Shown: positions 15,713 through 28,519 of the stretch, piece after piece
Layout: every line of letters begins with the position of its first letter
How positions within the stretch are numbered: position 1 is the first letter of the stretch
Assembly: GCF_019331795.1 (NCBI RefSeq)
Contig: NZ_JAHPZL010000003.1
Location: 161,888-225,887 of the forward strand
Source: Austwickia sp. TVS 96-490-7B
GTDB lineage: Bacteria > Actinomycetota > Actinomycetes > Actinomycetales > Dermatophilaceae
Direction: 5' to 3'
DNA: 64,000 nucleotides
Notes under the pieces: model-generated
What the model was told of the DNA's origin: nothing
The model's database searches: none
Seen by the model: the letters and a program-made list of their open reading frames with translations, nothing else
Position numbers and translations under genes: made by a program

Positions 15713-17779
15713 GTGACTGTGACACCGCCACCGCCCGCCGTGCCCCGTCCCACTCAGCTTCCTGCTGCGGCGCCACGCCTGCCGCAGCGGCAGATCGGAC
15801 GTATTCCTGTCGTCGATGTCCAACCCACCCTTGAAGCCGGCGCCTGGCCGGTGATCTCCGTTGTCGCCGAGGAATTTCCCGTCACTGCGACTGTTTTCCG
15901 GGAAGGCCACGACGCCGTCAACGCCGACGTCGTCCTGACTGACCCGCATGGCACCGAATATGTCCTCCCCATGACATGCACCAACCCTGGCCTCATGACC
16001 TGGGAAGCCACCATTTATGCCGACCGAGTCGGAGCCTGGTCTTTCCGTGTCGAAGGCTGGAGTGACCCCTACGCCACCTGGGTGCACGACGCGACTATCA
16101 AGGTCCGCGCCGACGTTGACGTCGAGGTGATGTTTGAAGAAGGCGCCCGTCTGATGGAACGCGCCCGCGACGAGGTGACCCGCTCCGACTACGCCCGCGA
16201 CCTACTGACCTCAGCTGCGCGGACGCTGCGCGACACCACCGCCGGGATCGAAGAACGACTCGCCGGAGGCACGGCCGACGCTGTTCGCGCTGAACTCACC
16301 ACCACCCCGCTACGAGACATGGTCTCCCCCTCCCCCGACTACCCCTGGAAGGTCGAACGCGAACGGGCGCTGTACGGCGCCTGGTATGAGTTCTTCCCCC
16401 GCAGCGAAGGATGCCGGTACGACGAGGCCACCGGGACCTGGACGACCGGCACATTGCGCACCGCCGCAGAACGCCTCCCGGCCGTCGCTGCCATGGGATT
16501 CGACGTCATCTACCTGACGCCAATCCACCCGATCGGTGAAGTCAACCGCAAAGGCCCCAACAACACCCTGAACGCCGGCCCGCACGACCCCGGATCGCCG
16601 TACGCGATCGGATCCGTGCACGGCGGACATGACGCCATCGAACCCTCCCTGGGCACTTTCGACGACTTCGACCACTTCGTCGCCCAAGCCCGGAGCAACG
16701 GCCTAGAAGTAGCCCTGGACCTCGCCCTGCAATGCGCACCCGACCACCCGTGGGTCAGCGAACACCCCGAATGGTTCACCACTCGCGCCGACGGCACCAT
16801 CGCCTACGCAGAAAACCCACCCAAGAAATACCAAGACATCTACCCGCTGAACTTCGACAACGACCCCGCTGGCATCTACGCCGAAGTACGCCGGGTCGTC
16901 CAGGTGTGGATCGACCACGGCGTCAAAATCTTCCGGGTGGACAACCCCCACACCAAACCGGTGGAATTCTGGCAGTGGATCATCGCCGACGTCGCCGCAT
17001 CCCACCCCGACGTCATCTGGCTCGCCGAGGCCTTCACCAAACCCCCCATGATGAAAACCCTCGCCAAAGTCGGATTCCAGCAGAGCTACACCTACTACGC
17101 CTGGCGCAACGAACGGTGGGAGATCGAGGAATACTGCCGCGAACTCGCCGAAGAATCCGCGGCCTTCATGCGGCCCAGTTTCTGGCCAACCACTCACGAT
17201 ATCCTCACCCCATACCTTCAGTACGGCGGACCGACCGCATGGAAAGTGCGGGCAGCGCTCGCTGCGACGCTGGTCCCGACGTACGGCATCTACGCCGGAT
17301 ATGAACTCCTCGAATCGGTGCCACGTCCTGGCGTGGAAGAGCAGATCGATAACGAGAAATACCAGTTCAAGGACCGGGCTTGGCGTGACTTCGCACCAGG
17401 TGGCTCCCGCGAAGGTGAGCTGTGGATGGCCGATTACCTGCGCGAACTCAACCAGATACGCCGCGACCACTCAGCATTGCATTGGCTTCGCAACCTGCAT
17501 TTCCACGCTGCTGAAGACGACAATGTCATCGCCTACAGCAAGCGACGGGTGAAAGTCGGTGGCGAAGACACCATCCTGGTTGTCGCCAACCTGGATCCCC
17601 ACACCACCCGGGAGACCGTGGTGCACCTCGACCTGGACGCGTTAGGCCTCCCTGAGGGAACGACTTTCGTCGCGAAAGACCTGATTACTGGGCAGTCCTG
17701 GCAGTGGGATGACACCCCCTTCGTGCGCCTCGGCAAGGACACCGAACCGGTCCACATCATCAGCGTCCGGAGGTTCTGA
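15713..17779 (+). CDS. glgE: Alpha-1,4-glucan:maltose-1-phosphate maltosyltransferase GlgE
   Basis: 688 residues from the GTG at 15713; the ATG at 15539 would add a 58-residue Arg/His-rich, poorly structured extension. After an N-terminal beta domain (GRIPVVDVQPTLEAGAWPV, then FPVTATVFREGHD) and the helical S domain, the GH13_3 barrel contains IYLTPIHPIGEVNRKG, FRVDNPHTKP with the nucleophile Asp and WLAEAFTKPPMM with the Glu. It transfers maltosyl units from maltose-1-phosphate to growing alpha-glucans in the cytosol. It is the first gene of glgE-treS-mak::glgB, which covers the trehalose-to-branched-glucan route: TreS makes maltose, Mak phosphorylates it, GlgE polymerises, GlgB branches. 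Confidence 0.95.
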   Translation: MTVTPPPPAVPRPTQLPAAAPRLPQRQIGRIPVVDVQPTLEAGAWPVISVVAEEFPVTATVFREGHDAVNADVVLTDPHGTEYVLPMTCTNPGLMTWEATIYADRVGAWSFRVEGWSDPYATWVHDATIKVRADVDVEVMFEEGARLMERARDEVTRSDYARDLLTSAARTLRDTTAGIEERLAGGTADAVRAELTTTPLRDMVSPSPDYPWKVERERALYGAWYEFFPRSEGCRYDEATGTWTTGTLRTAAERLPAVAAMGFDVIYLTPIHPIGEVNRKGPNNTLNAGPHDPGSPYAIGSVHGGHDAIEPSLGTFDDFDHFVAQARSNGLEVALDLALQCAPDHPWVSEHPEWFTTRADGTIAYAENPPKKYQDIYPLNFDNDPAGIYAEVRRVVQVWIDHGVKIFRVDNPHTKPVEFWQWIIADVAASHPDVIWLAEAFTKPPMMKTLAKVGFQQSYTYYAWRNERWEIEEYCRELAEESAAFMRPSFWPTTHDILTPYLQYGGPTAWKVRAALAATLVPTYGIYAGYELLESVPRPGVEEQIDNEKYQFKDRAWRDFAPGGSREGELWMADYLRELNQIRRDHSALHWLRNLHFHAAEDDNVIAYSKRRVKVGGEDTILVVANLDPHTTRETVVHLDLDALGLPEGTTFVAKDLITGQSWQWDDTPFVRLGKDTEPVHIISVRRF

Positions 17780-17780
17780 C

Positions 17781-19488
<1,708 letters not shown>

Positions 19489-19496
<8 letters not shown>

Positions 19497-22400
19497 GATC
19501 CATGAGGGCGCGAGCGTCACACCCGGCAAGCTGGAACTGCTGGCGGCGTGGATGCCCCAGCAACGGTGGTACACCCGCAAGGGTCACGTACCCAGCCTGC
19601 GACGGATCGGCGGATTCCGCTGTGAGGACCCCGCAGGTCGGGTGGGCGCCGAAACGCTGATCGTCGTGGACGAGGCGGCAGCCCCACCGGTGATCTACCA
19701 GGTGCCGGTGACATATCGCGACGAACCGCTGCCCGACGGACAGGAAGCTCTGATCGGCACGTGCGAGCACTCCGTCCTCGGCACCCGCTATGTGTACGAT
19801 GCCTGCCGCGATCCGCGGTACGTCGAGGCCTTGGTGGAGCTGGCCACGGCGGGGGGTACGTCGGATCCGGGCTTCTCGACGAGCGATTGGGTGGATGCGC
19901 CGGCGGTGGGGACACCCGCGCTCGGTGTGCCCCGGCTACGGGTGACATCGTCGAGCGTGTTGCGCGGCGAGCAGTCCAACACCTCGATCATCGTCGATGC
20001 CCTCGATGAGACGGCCGGTCGCGCCCGCCCGCTGATCGTGAAGGTCTTTCGCGTGCTGCACGAGGGTGACAACCCCGATGTGGTCTTGCAGTCGGCGCTG
20101 GCCGCCGCCGGGTCTCACCTGGTTCCGGCCCCGCTGGGCTCGGTCGCGGGCCAGTGGGCCTCCCTCGAAGCCTCCGGGGGCGTCGCGAAGGGCCATCTGG
20201 CGTTCGCGCAGGAGTTCCTGCCGGGCACGCAGGACGCGTGGCGAGTCGCTGCTCAAGCCGTCGCGAATGGCACCGACTTCACCGCCCGGGCCCGGGACCT
20301 GGGCGCCGCGACCGCGCAGGTGCACCGCGATCTGGCCGTAGCGATGCCAACCGTGCCCGCTGACGCAGCGGCCCGCGGGCGGCAAGTGAGCTCGTGGAGG
20401 CAGCGCGCCGAAGCAGCCTTGGACGCCGTACCGGAGCTGTCGCACCTCACGGGTGCGATCGATGCGGTGTTCGCTGCAGCGGCCGCCGCCGCGTGGCCGC
20501 CACTGCAGCGGATCCACGGCGACTACCACCTCGGCCAGGTGCTCGACGTGCCCGGACGTGGGTGGGTGCTGCTCGACTTCGAGGGCGAGCCGATGCGACC
20601 CCTCGCCGAGCGGAGCCAGCCCGACCTACCGCTGCGCGACGTGGCGGGCATGCTGCGCAGCTTCGACTACGCGGCCGGCTCCCGGGCACAGGCGGAACCG
20701 GCCGATGCCGATGCGGCGCGCACCTGGGCGAGAGCCTGCCGTCACGCATTCCTCGACGGCTATGCCCACGCCGCCGACGACCCCCGCACGGACGCCGACG
20801 CTGCCGCCCTGCTGCGAGCCCTCGAGCTGGACAAGGCCCTGTACGAGGTCGTCTACGAGGCCCGCAACCGACCCGCCTGGGTGCCCATCCCTGCCTCAGC
20901 AATTGAGGCGCTGTGCACCCCCACCACCGACAGAAGCGAGACCTTCATGACCACGCCCACGCCCAGCCCCGCAGCGACACCAGAACCGGTGCCGATGCTG
21001 CGGCCGGCTAGCTGGGATGAGCTAGGACTGCTCGTCCACGGCGGGCACGGAAACCCGCATGGCGTCCTCGGGGCCCATCCGTGGAACGGCGGTGTGACGG
21101 TGCGGGTACTTCGCCCGCATGCCACGTCGGTGCAGATTGAGCTGCCCGACGGCAGCGTCCACCCAATGGCTCATGACTTCGAGGGGATCTGGCAGGTTCG
21201 CTTGGAGATCAGCGAGGTCAGCGACTATCGCGTCCTCGTGGATTATGGCGACGGGTTCATCCACCGCCAGGACGACCCGTACCGGTTTTTGCCGACGCTC
21301 GGTGAGATCGATCTGCACCTGATCGGTGAGGGCCGTCATGAGGAGTTGTGGAAGGTCCTCGGCAGTCATCTACGCAGGTACGACGGGCCGATGGGCTCGG
21401 TGGCGGGCACCTCGTTTGCGGTGTGGGCACCACATGCCCGCGCGGTACGGGTTGTCGGGGATTTCAACACCTGGGATGGCAGCTGTCATCCGATGCGTGC
21501 GCTAGGCAGTTCTGGGGTGTGGGAGCTGTTTGTGCCGGGTATCGGCGAGAACACTCTCTACAAGTACGAGATCCTCGGGGCAGATGGCTACCGTCGGACC
21601 AAAGCTGACCCATTGGCCCGCGCCACTGAATGTCCACCAGCGACGGCGTCGGTGGTGACCGCGTCGACATACCAATGGCAAGACGAATCATGGATGGAAG
21701 CGCGCGCCTCGCGCTCCGATCCGCAGAAACAGCCGATGAGCATCTACGAGGTGCATCTCGGGTCGTGGCGGCAGGGGCTGACCTATCTGGAGTTGGCCGA
21801 TCAGCTCGTCGACTATGTGACCGAGATGGGCTTCACCCATGTGGAGTTGCTCCCGGTCATGGAGCATCCCTACGGTCCCAGTTGGGGCTATCAAGTGACG
21901 GGATATTTCGCGCCGTCCAGCAGGTTTGGTTCTCCTGATGAATTCCGTCATCTGGTGGACACGCTGCATCAGGCGGGGATCGGCGTGATCCTGGACTGGG
22001 TGCCAGCACATTTCCCGAAGGACGGCTTTGCTCTCGGGCGTTTCGATGGTCAGGCGCTCTATGAGCATCCGGACCCACGGCGCGGGGAGCACACCGAGTG
22101 GGGCACCTACATTTTCGACTTTGGGCGCCCCCAGGTGCGCAATTTCCTCGTCGCCAACGCGTCGTATTGGTTGGAGGAATTCCACTGCGATGGGCTGCGG
22201 GTCGACGCCGTAGCCTCGATGCTCTACTTGGACTACTCCCGCAACGACGGGGAGTGGCTGCCCAATCAGTACGGCGGTCGGGAAAACCTGGAAGCCGTGC
22301 AATTCCTTCAGGAAATGAACGCCACTGTCTACCGGCGTTCTCCTGGGGTGGTCACCATCGCTGAGGAGTCGACCAGTTGGAGCGGAGTCACCGCCCCGAC

Positions 22401-23352
22401 GTATACCGGCGGTTTGGGTTTTGGCCTGAAATGGAACATGGGGTGGATGCATGACACCCTCGAATACATCGGTCAGGCCCCGATCTATCGCCAATATCAC
22501 CATCACGAGATGACATTCGCGATGGTGTATGCCTATAGCGAGAATTTTGTCCTGCCGATCAGCCACGACGAGGTCGTCCACGGCAAAGGCTCCATGATCG
22601 GCAAAATGTCAGGCGACGACTGGGAAAAACGAGCTAACCTGCGTGCCTATTTTGCGTGGCAGTGGAGTTTCCCCGGCAAGCAGTTGCTTTTCATGGGCAG
22701 CGAGTTCGCGCAGTACGCCGAGTGGGCCGACGGCTCCAGCTTGGATTGGTGGCTGCTGGAGCAAGACCCGCACCGGCAAATCCAGCAGTATGTGCGAGAT
22801 TTGAATGCGCTATACCGAGACCGCCCGGCGTTATGGTCGTTGGATAGCAGCGCAGACGGCTTCGCGTGGATCGACGCCAACGATAGCGCCGGCAACACGT
22901 TCAGTTTCTTGCGGTACGGCGAGGTGGACACTAATGGTGCCCGCCCGATCATCGCCTGCGTGACCAACTTCTCGGGCAGCGAACACCAGTCCTACCGAAT
23001 CGGTTTGCCGGCGGCTGGCACCTGGCGGGAAATCCTGAATTCCGACGCCACTGAATACGGCGGCGCTGGCACCGGCAATATGGGCCGCATTGAAGCCGAA
23101 GCCGTCCCGTGGCATGGTCAGCCATTCTCGGCGGTCGTGACCGTGCAGAAGCTGTCCAGCGTGTGGTTTGAGCCGGAGGCCGGAGGTACGGCGGTCGTCG
23201 TGGCTGCCGCTCCAGCTGATGTAGACCATCACGGGGTGGGCATTAGCCGACCTGAGCTGTCCAGTAGTCCGGTCCAGGTCGATGACGAGGTCGACTCCGG
23301 TCTAGGTCAGCTTCCCTCGGTGACCGGTCAGGACGAGAACAGCACCCGCTGA
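19489..23352 (+). CDS. mak-glgB: Fusion: maltokinase (Mak/Pep2) + 1,4-alpha-glucan branching enzyme (GlgB)
   Basis: 1287 residues in one uninterrupted frame. I chose the ATG at 19489, ten bases after GGAG; a GTG at 19480 is also possible. It overlaps treS by 8 nt. Residues ~1-475 are a maltokinase with an aminoglycoside-kinase-like fold: catalytic Asp in [12 protein letters not shown] and metal-binding DFEGEP. Residues ~500-1287 are Glg[15 protein letters not shown], a CBM48 domain ([18 protein letters not shown]), [14 protein letters not shown] (nucleophile), [11 protein letters not shown] (acid/base) and [13 protein letters not shown] Met at about 20947 could be an internal start but lacks a good ribosome-binding site. 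The usual fusion in this pathway is TreS-Mak, so Mak-GlgB is noteworthy. Confidence 0.92.
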
Positions 23353-23395
23353 CCGGATCAGACCATCGCGTCTCCAGCGAGCCCGGTCCTGCGAA

Positions 23396-24166
23396 TTATT
23401 CGTAGGGCTGGGCTGGCTGGGAGGTCGGCGTGACCGACAGCACCTTGAGACGGGGCATCGTCGATCCTGCCTCCGCGGAATCCGGAGCAGGCGCTTTGGG
23501 GTCAGGCTCCCAGATCCCTTCGACGGTCAGCCACGATCCATCCTTCGGCCGTTCGGGGACACCCAACGGCATGATCTTCACCGGGAACGCATCAGCGGCA
23601 CAACACATGATGGACATCCGCGTCAAGGCCCATCCGGGGCCGCCCTCGGTTTTGTCTGCCGAAGCAAAACCGACAAGTTTGACCCGCCGACCCTCGAGGC
23701 TGCGTTTCGTGTCAAAACTGGCTCGCTCCCAGAACTGACGCACCGTAATCGATACGGGGCCGTCCCCCGCAGCGAATGGGGCATAAGCCCCGTCAGTGCC
23801 CAACGCCGCGGAGGCATCTTTGTTGGTGGTACTCCGGGCAGCGGTATAACTGCCGACCGGGGTTGGCGGGACCGATGCCAACACCAGAAACGGAACGATC
23901 AATAACCAGCCAATCACCGGAGCGGCCCGTCCAGGCTTGTGGTGATGTCCGTGACCGTCGTCGACATATTCCAGGGTCGGGGCGCCCAATCCTCGAAAAG
24001 CTTGCCACCACTCGTAGGCCCCGACCAACAGCATCAATACCGCGGCCACCAGCAGCGGGATCGTGAGTCCCGACTTGACGTAGGCCAAGTGATCGTTACG
24101 CAGCACTGATCGACCCACCACGGCCGCACACAGCATCGTCGCCATCGCAGCGACCAAACGGCTCAC
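23396..24166 (-). CDS. TIGR03943/DUF1980 family membrane protein
   Basis: 256 residues. Two N-terminal transmembrane helices (MATMLCAAVVGRSVLRN and LTIPLLVAAVLMLLVGAY) precede a His-rich cytoplasmic loop (DDGHGHHHKPG), a third helix (APVIGWLLIVPFLVLASV) and a C-terminal extracytoplasmic domain. That domain carries MSIMCCAADAFPVK and WLTVEGIWEPD, the signature of the TIGR03943 family, which is almost always encoded beside a UPF0718 permease, as here. The His-rich loop and CC motif suggest metal or thiol chemistry; metal export or assembly is a hypothesis only. It overlaps the upstream permease gene by 4 nt (ATGA). Confidence 0.85.
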   Translation of the reverse strand: MSRLVAAMATMLCAAVVGRSVLRNDHLAYVKSGLTIPLLVAAVLMLLVGAYEWWQAFRGLGAPTLEYVDDGHGHHHKPGRAAPVIGWLLIVPFLVLASVPPTPVGSYTAARSTTNKDASAALGTDGAYAPFAAGDGPVSITVRQFWERASFDTKRSLEGRRVKLVGFASADKTEGGPGWALTRMSIMCCAADAFPVKIMPLGVPERPKDGSWLTVEGIWEPDPKAPAPDSAEAGSTMPRLKVLSVTPTSQPAQPYE

Positions 24167-25179
24167 AACAGCACCTCCCCAACGATCAGAGCTGAGGCCA
24201 CCGCGACCACGAACGTCATCGGGGCGAACCGCACCGCGAAGGCCCGGCCAAAAGTCCCAGCTTGCATCGCGAACAGCTTCACATCCAACGCTGGACCGAC
24301 CACCATGAATGCCAGGCGGGCAGGAAGCGGGAAGGCAACCATGCTCGCCGCGATGAACGCATCAGCTTCAGAGCACACCGCCACGATCACTGCGAACACC
24401 GCCAGGGTCAACACCGCCACGAAGATATTGCCAGCCAGCGTGTCCAACACGGTGCGCGGCACCAACACGTTGATCGTGGCCGCGATCGCCCCGCCAAGGA
24501 TCAGATATCCCCCGGCATGCAACAAGTCATGCGTGACTGCGCTGGTGAACTGCTGGAGTTTCGGCCCCTCGGCGCTGTGTCGATGTGGCAGCTTAATCAG
24601 GTCATCTCGGCCCCGGGCCAACCACCAATAACCCATCACCACCGATGTGATCAGCGACGCAGTGAACCTCGCCGCCACCACTTTGACATCCCCGCCGAAG
24701 GCCACCGCAGTCGACACCAACACCACTGGATTGATCGCCGGGGCCGCCAACAAAAAAGTCAACGCGGCAGAGGCCGGGACACCACGAGCCACCAACGACC
24801 CGGCGATGGGCACCGACGCGCACTCACATCCGGGCAACAACGCCCCGGCTAAACCGGCAACTGGCACCGCAGCGACACCCCGCTGAGGCAGGATCCGACG
24901 TAACGCCGACGCGGGAATGAGCACCGCCACCACCGCGGACACAGCCACCCCCAAGACCAGGAAGGGGAAAGCTTGCAAGGCAATGGCAACAAACACCGCC
25001 ACCCAGGTGGCGGCGATCGCATGTTCGGCGAGTAAGGACCCCCAGGTGCTGCGGCCGAGCGTCCCAACCAGAAGCAGGACCGCCATCGCGACCGCGGCGA
25101 CACCCACCCCCAAGACCGAAGGTCCCTCAGGGGACTCCTGAGCTGCATCTGCCGCAGGGACATGCTGTGTGTCGGGCAT
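24163..25179 (-). CDS. UPF0718/DUF318 family permease
   Basis: 338 residues from the ATG at 25179, preceded closely by GAGG. About eight to nine transmembrane helices. The first half ends with GALLPGCECASVPIAGSLVARGVP, the conserved Cys-x-Cys segment of this permease family. LTFLLAAPAINPVVLVSTAVAFGG is the second conserved repeat, and VCSEADAFIAASM the matching element of the C-terminal half. Related permeases include ArsP-type organoarsenical exporters, but most have no assigned substrate. The overlap with the TIGR03943 gene implies a two-component membrane complex. It is divergently placed from nothing; lhgO lies upstream on the same strand. Confidence 0.85.
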   Translation of the reverse strand: MPDTQHVPAADAAQESPEGPSVLGVGVAAVAMAVLLLVGTLGRSTWGSLLAEHAIAATWVAVFVAIALQAFPFLVLGVAVSAVVAVLIPASALRRILPQRGVAAVPVAGLAGALLPGCECASVPIAGSLVARGVPASAALTFLLAAPAINPVVLVSTAVAFGGDVKVVAARFTASLITSVVMGYWWLARGRDDLIKLPHRHSAEGPKLQQFTSAVTHDLLHAGGYLILGGAIAATINVLVPRTVLDTLAGNIFVAVLTLAVFAVIVAVCSEADAFIAASMVAFPLPARLAFMVVGPALDVKLFAMQAGTFGRAFAVRFAPMTFVVAVASALIVGEVLL

Positions 25180-25321
25180 CACCTCAGGATAGGCGACGGT
25201 GCTGCGACTCGGTCGGTTGTCCACTGCGAAAAACCGGGTCGTCCAACCTGGCTCGTCTGCAGTCAGACCAGCACGGCCACCGACCCAACACGTCGGGGAC
25301 GGTGACCGTGACAGCCTGTGA

Positions 25322-26632
25322 TCAGTGGTGAGCGAGCACCTTCTCGGTGATCAACGCCGCGATGGGCATCGCCGAGGTCGCCGCCGGTGACGGAGCATTG
25401 CAGACATGCAACATCCTGGCGGTGTCATAGAAGAGGAAGTCCTCGATCATCGAGCCATCCTTCTTCACTGCCTGCGCCCGAATGCCGCACTTCTCTGGCA
25501 ACAGATCAGCTGCCGTCAACGACGGACAATACTTGCGCACCATCTCTAAGTAGCCCCGTTTATAAATCGAGTTCTTTTGCTCGATCAGTCCGGTTTTCAG
25601 CTGCTTACGTGCCACTTTCCAGAAACCTGGGAAACGAGCGAAGTCAGCAACATCCCGCACGTTCAACGAGAACTTCGGGTATCCCTCACGAGAGAATCCC
25701 ATTACGGCGTTTGGGCCGACAGTGACACCACCATCCATCATCACCGTCAGGTGCACCCCAAGGAACGGCAGGTCCGGGTCAGGCACCGGGTAAACCAGCG
25801 TGTTGATGATCTGGTTGTGTTTGGGGTCGAGGCGGTAATACTCGCCTCGGAATGGCACCATGTGGAAGTCGACGTCCAACCCGGCCATCCTTGCCAACCG
25901 ATCGGCCTGGATGCCGCCACAGACCACCAATTGGCGGGTATAAATCCGGTCCCGCTCACCGCGAGCCGCCAATTCACGAGTGTTCAGGTCGATCGACACC
26001 TCAGAAAGGGACTCGTGGATCCCGGTGACCTCACACCCCAACCGGATGCTGCCGCCATGCTCCTGAATGACTTCGGCCATTTTTCGGCAGATCTGCGCAT
26101 AGTCGACGATCCCGGTGCCACGCAGGTAGATCGCACCCAGTCCGGCGATATTGGGCTCGCGGCGCCACAGCTCTGCTGGCCCCAGCAGTTCGACATCCAA
26201 CTCGTTGGCCAACGCCCGGTCATACAGGGCGTTCATTCGGACCAGCTCCGCGTCATCCGTGGCAACGATCAACTTGCCGGTATCGCGGTAAGGAATCCCG
26301 TGAGAATCACAGAAGTATCGGGTCCACTGGGCACCAGCTTTGCAGAGCTTCGCTTTCAAACTGCCCGGGCGGTAGTAGATCCCTGCGTGGATGACACCGC
26401 TGTTGTGCCCGGTCTGGTGCATCGCCACGTCGGGTTCCTTCTCCAGAACCACCACATCGGCTCCCGGCTGCTCCATGAGCAGTTTCATCGCCGTAGCCAG
26501 CCCGATGATCCCGCCGCCGATGACGACGAAGTCGTGGACGTGCATCCCTGCGTCCATGGGCGGGTAATCCTCGTCGACGTCGACGTAATACGGCTCGTCT
26601 GAGCGCGGCACCTGGTCGTCCATCATCGTCAT
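25322..26632 (-). CDS. lhgO: L-2-hydroxyglutarate oxidase
   Basis: 436 residues from the ATG at 26632, with GGAGGTG five to six bases upstream. DAO-family FAD enzyme: the dinucleotide fold DFVVIGGGIIGLATAMKLL starts near residue 34. The LhgO-specific TGHNSGVIHAGIYYRPGSLKA stretch follows the FAD motif, and VPFRGEYYRL lies in the substrate domain. It oxidises L-2-hydroxyglutarate, a side product of malate and lactate dehydrogenases, to 2-oxoglutarate, passing electrons to oxygen or the membrane quinone pool. The C-terminus ends with NAPSPAATSAMPIAALI. It is monocistronic and divergent from pgm, with about 220 bp between them. Confidence 0.92.
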   Translation of the reverse strand: MTMMDDQVPRSDEPYYVDVDEDYPPMDAGMHVHDFVVIGGGIIGLATAMKLLMEQPGADVVVLEKEPDVAMHQTGHNSGVIHAGIYYRPGSLKAKLCKAGAQWTRYFCDSHGIPYRDTGKLIVATDDAELVRMNALYDRALANELDVELLGPAELWRREPNIAGLGAIYLRGTGIVDYAQICRKMAEVIQEHGGSIRLGCEVTGIHESLSEVSIDLNTRELAARGERDRIYTRQLVVCGGIQADRLARMAGLDVDFHMVPFRGEYYRLDPKHNQIINTLVYPVPDPDLPFLGVHLTVMMDGGVTVGPNAVMGFSREGYPKFSLNVRDVADFARFPGFWKVARKQLKTGLIEQKNSIYKRGYLEMVRKYCPSLTAADLLPEKCGIRAQAVKKDGSMIEDFLFYDTARMLHVCNAPSPAATSAMPIAALITEKVLAHH

Positions 26633-26854
26633 GACACACCTCCAAACCTGGCCACCTGCCTGGCGTGTGCTTCGCACACTGATACCCGCTGGGGACCCCG
26701 GCATCCTCCTGAATGATGGCCATAGTCTTCAAGCGATGCCCCTGGCGAGAATACAGCCAGCAGCAAGCCCACCGGACACCTCCCTGATCCACCGCGGCGA
26801 GGTCGACCGGCAGCGAGAACCGGTGACACCCCGCACAAGTGCGAGGATGGGGGC

Positions 26855-28519
26855 ATGACGACGTCGCGTGCAGGCACCCCGGCCCAGCCCCAGGATCTCG
26901 TCGATGTGCCCCATCTGGTTACGGCGTATTACACCGCGCACCCCGACCCCGCGGACGCCGACCAGCAGGTGGCCTTCGGCACGTCGGGGCATCGCGGATC
27001 CAGCATGCGCACCTCATTCACTGAGGACCACATCTTGGCCACGTCGCAAGCGATCGTGGACTACCGCCGTAGGCAGGGCTACGACGGCCCGCTCTTCCTC
27101 GGCAGAGACACGCACGCACTCTCAGAACCGGCCTGGGTCAGCGCCATCGAAGTGCTTGCCGCCAACGATGTGACCGTCATGGTCGACGACCATGACGGCT
27201 ACACCCCCACTCCCGCCGTCAGCCACGCCATCCTGCGGGCCAACAAAGGCCGCATCAGCGGCGTCGACGCTCTTCCGGCCCACGCCGGACTCGCCGATGG
27301 CATCGTGGTCACCCCCTCACACAATCCACCCACCGATGGTGGATTCAAATACAACCCTCCGCACGGTGGCCCCGCTGACAGCGACGCCACCGCATGGATT
27401 GCCGCCCGCGCCAACGACCTCCTGCGAGCCGGACTCGACGGGGTACGACGTATCCCCTTCGCCCGAGCCCGGGCCGCTACGACGCCGTACGACTTCGTCG
27501 GCAGCTATGTCGACGACCTGCCGACCGTCGTCGATATCGACGCGATCCGACACGCCGGGCTACGTATCGGCGCCGACCCCTTGGGCGGCGCCAGCGTGGA
27601 GTATTGGGCAGCGATCGCCGAACGTCACCGAATCGACCTGACCGTCATCAACCCGCTGGTCGACCCGACCTGGCGATTCATGACCCTCGACTGGGACGGC
27701 AAGATCCGCATGGACTGCTCCTCACCCCACGCGATGGCCTCCCTCATCACCAACAAAGCCGACTACCAGCTCAGCACCGGCAACGATGCCGACGCCGACC
27801 GGCACGGCATCGTCACCCCCGACGCTGGCCTGATGAACCCCAACCACTATCTGGCCGTCGCCATCGGCTACCTCTACGGCGGGGCCCGCCCCGAATGGCC
27901 CACCGACGGTTTCATCGGTAAGACGTTGGTGTCCTCTTCGATGATCGATCGAGTCGCCGCTGACCTCGGCCGTCGCCTGGTCGAAGTCCCAGTCGGCTTC
28001 AAATGGTTTGTCCCCGGGCTGCTCGACGGCTCTGGACCGTTCGGTGGCGAAGAGTCCGCCGGAGCAAGTTTCCTGCGCCGCGACGGCTCCGTGTGGACCA
28101 CCGACAAAGACGGCATCATCCTGGCGTTGCTGGCCAGTGAAATCCTCGCCCGCACCGACAGAACCCCCAGCGAGTGGTACGCCGACCTGGTCCACCGGCA
28201 CGGCGCACCGGCCTACGCTCGCGTCGACGCCCCAGCGAGCCGATCAGAAAAAGCTGCACTCGCCGCACTCACCCCACACGCCGTCACCGCAACCGAACTC
28301 GCCGGCGAACCGATCACCGCGAAACTCACCACAGCCCCCGGCAACGGCGCATCCATCGGTGGGCTCAAAGTCGTCACCGAAAATGCCTGGTTCGCCGCTC
28401 GCCCCTCCGGCACCGAAGACGTCTACAAGATCTACGCCGAGAGCTTCCACGGCCCCGAACACCTCGCACAGGTGCAAGACCAAGCCCGTGACGTCGTCGC
28501 GGCAGCGTTGACATCGTGA
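26855..28519 (+). CDS. pgm: Phosphoglucomutase (alpha-D-glucose-specific)
   Basis: 554 residues, the length of Pgm-type phosphohexomutases. QQVAFGTSGHRGSSM is the substrate-binding N-terminus. VVTPSHNPPTDGGFKYN carries the phosphoserine. TGNDADADRHGIV is the metal-binding D-x-D-x-D loop. FGGEESAGASFLRRDGSVW is the sugar-binding loop, and AARPSGTEDVYKIYAESF is the phosphate-binding end. It interconverts glucose-1-phosphate and glucose-6-phosphate and so connects GlgP products with central metabolism. It is the first of two genes; the P-loop protein starts inside its stop codon (4-nt overlap). Confidence 0.95.
   Translation: MTTSRAGTPAQPQDLVDVPHLVTAYYTAHPDPADADQQVAFGTSGHRGSSMRTSFTEDHILATSQAIVDYRRRQGYDGPLFLGRDTHALSEPAWVSAIEVLAANDVTVMVDDHDGYTPTPAVSHAILRANKGRISGVDALPAHAGLADGIVVTPSHNPPTDGGFKYNPPHGGPADSDATAWIAARANDLLRAGLDGVRRIPFARARAATTPYDFVGSYVDDLPTVVDIDAIRHAGLRIGADPLGGASVEYWAAIAERHRIDLTVINPLVDPTWRFMTLDWDGKIRMDCSSPHAMASLITNKADYQLSTGNDADADRHGIVTPDAGLMNPNHYLAVAIGYLYGGARPEWPTDGFIGKTLVSSSMIDRVAADLGRRLVEVPVGFKWFVPGLLDGSGPFGGEESAGASFLRRDGSVWTTDKDGIILALLASEILARTDRTPSEWYADLVHRHGAPAYARVDAPASRSEKAALAALTPHAVTATELAGEPITAKLTTAPGNGASIGGLKVVTENAWFAARPSGTEDVYKIYAESFHGPEHLAQVQDQARDVVAAALTS

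Noticed and set aside
24262-24852. His/Arg/Gln-rich plus-strand frame of 196 codons
   Set aside because: Antisense to the UPF0718 permease; composition is typical of a GC-rich shadow frame.
25577-26602. Long plus-strand frame of 341 codons opposite lhgO
   Set aside because: The minus strand encodes a complete L-2-hydroxyglutarate oxidase; the plus-strand product shows no domain.
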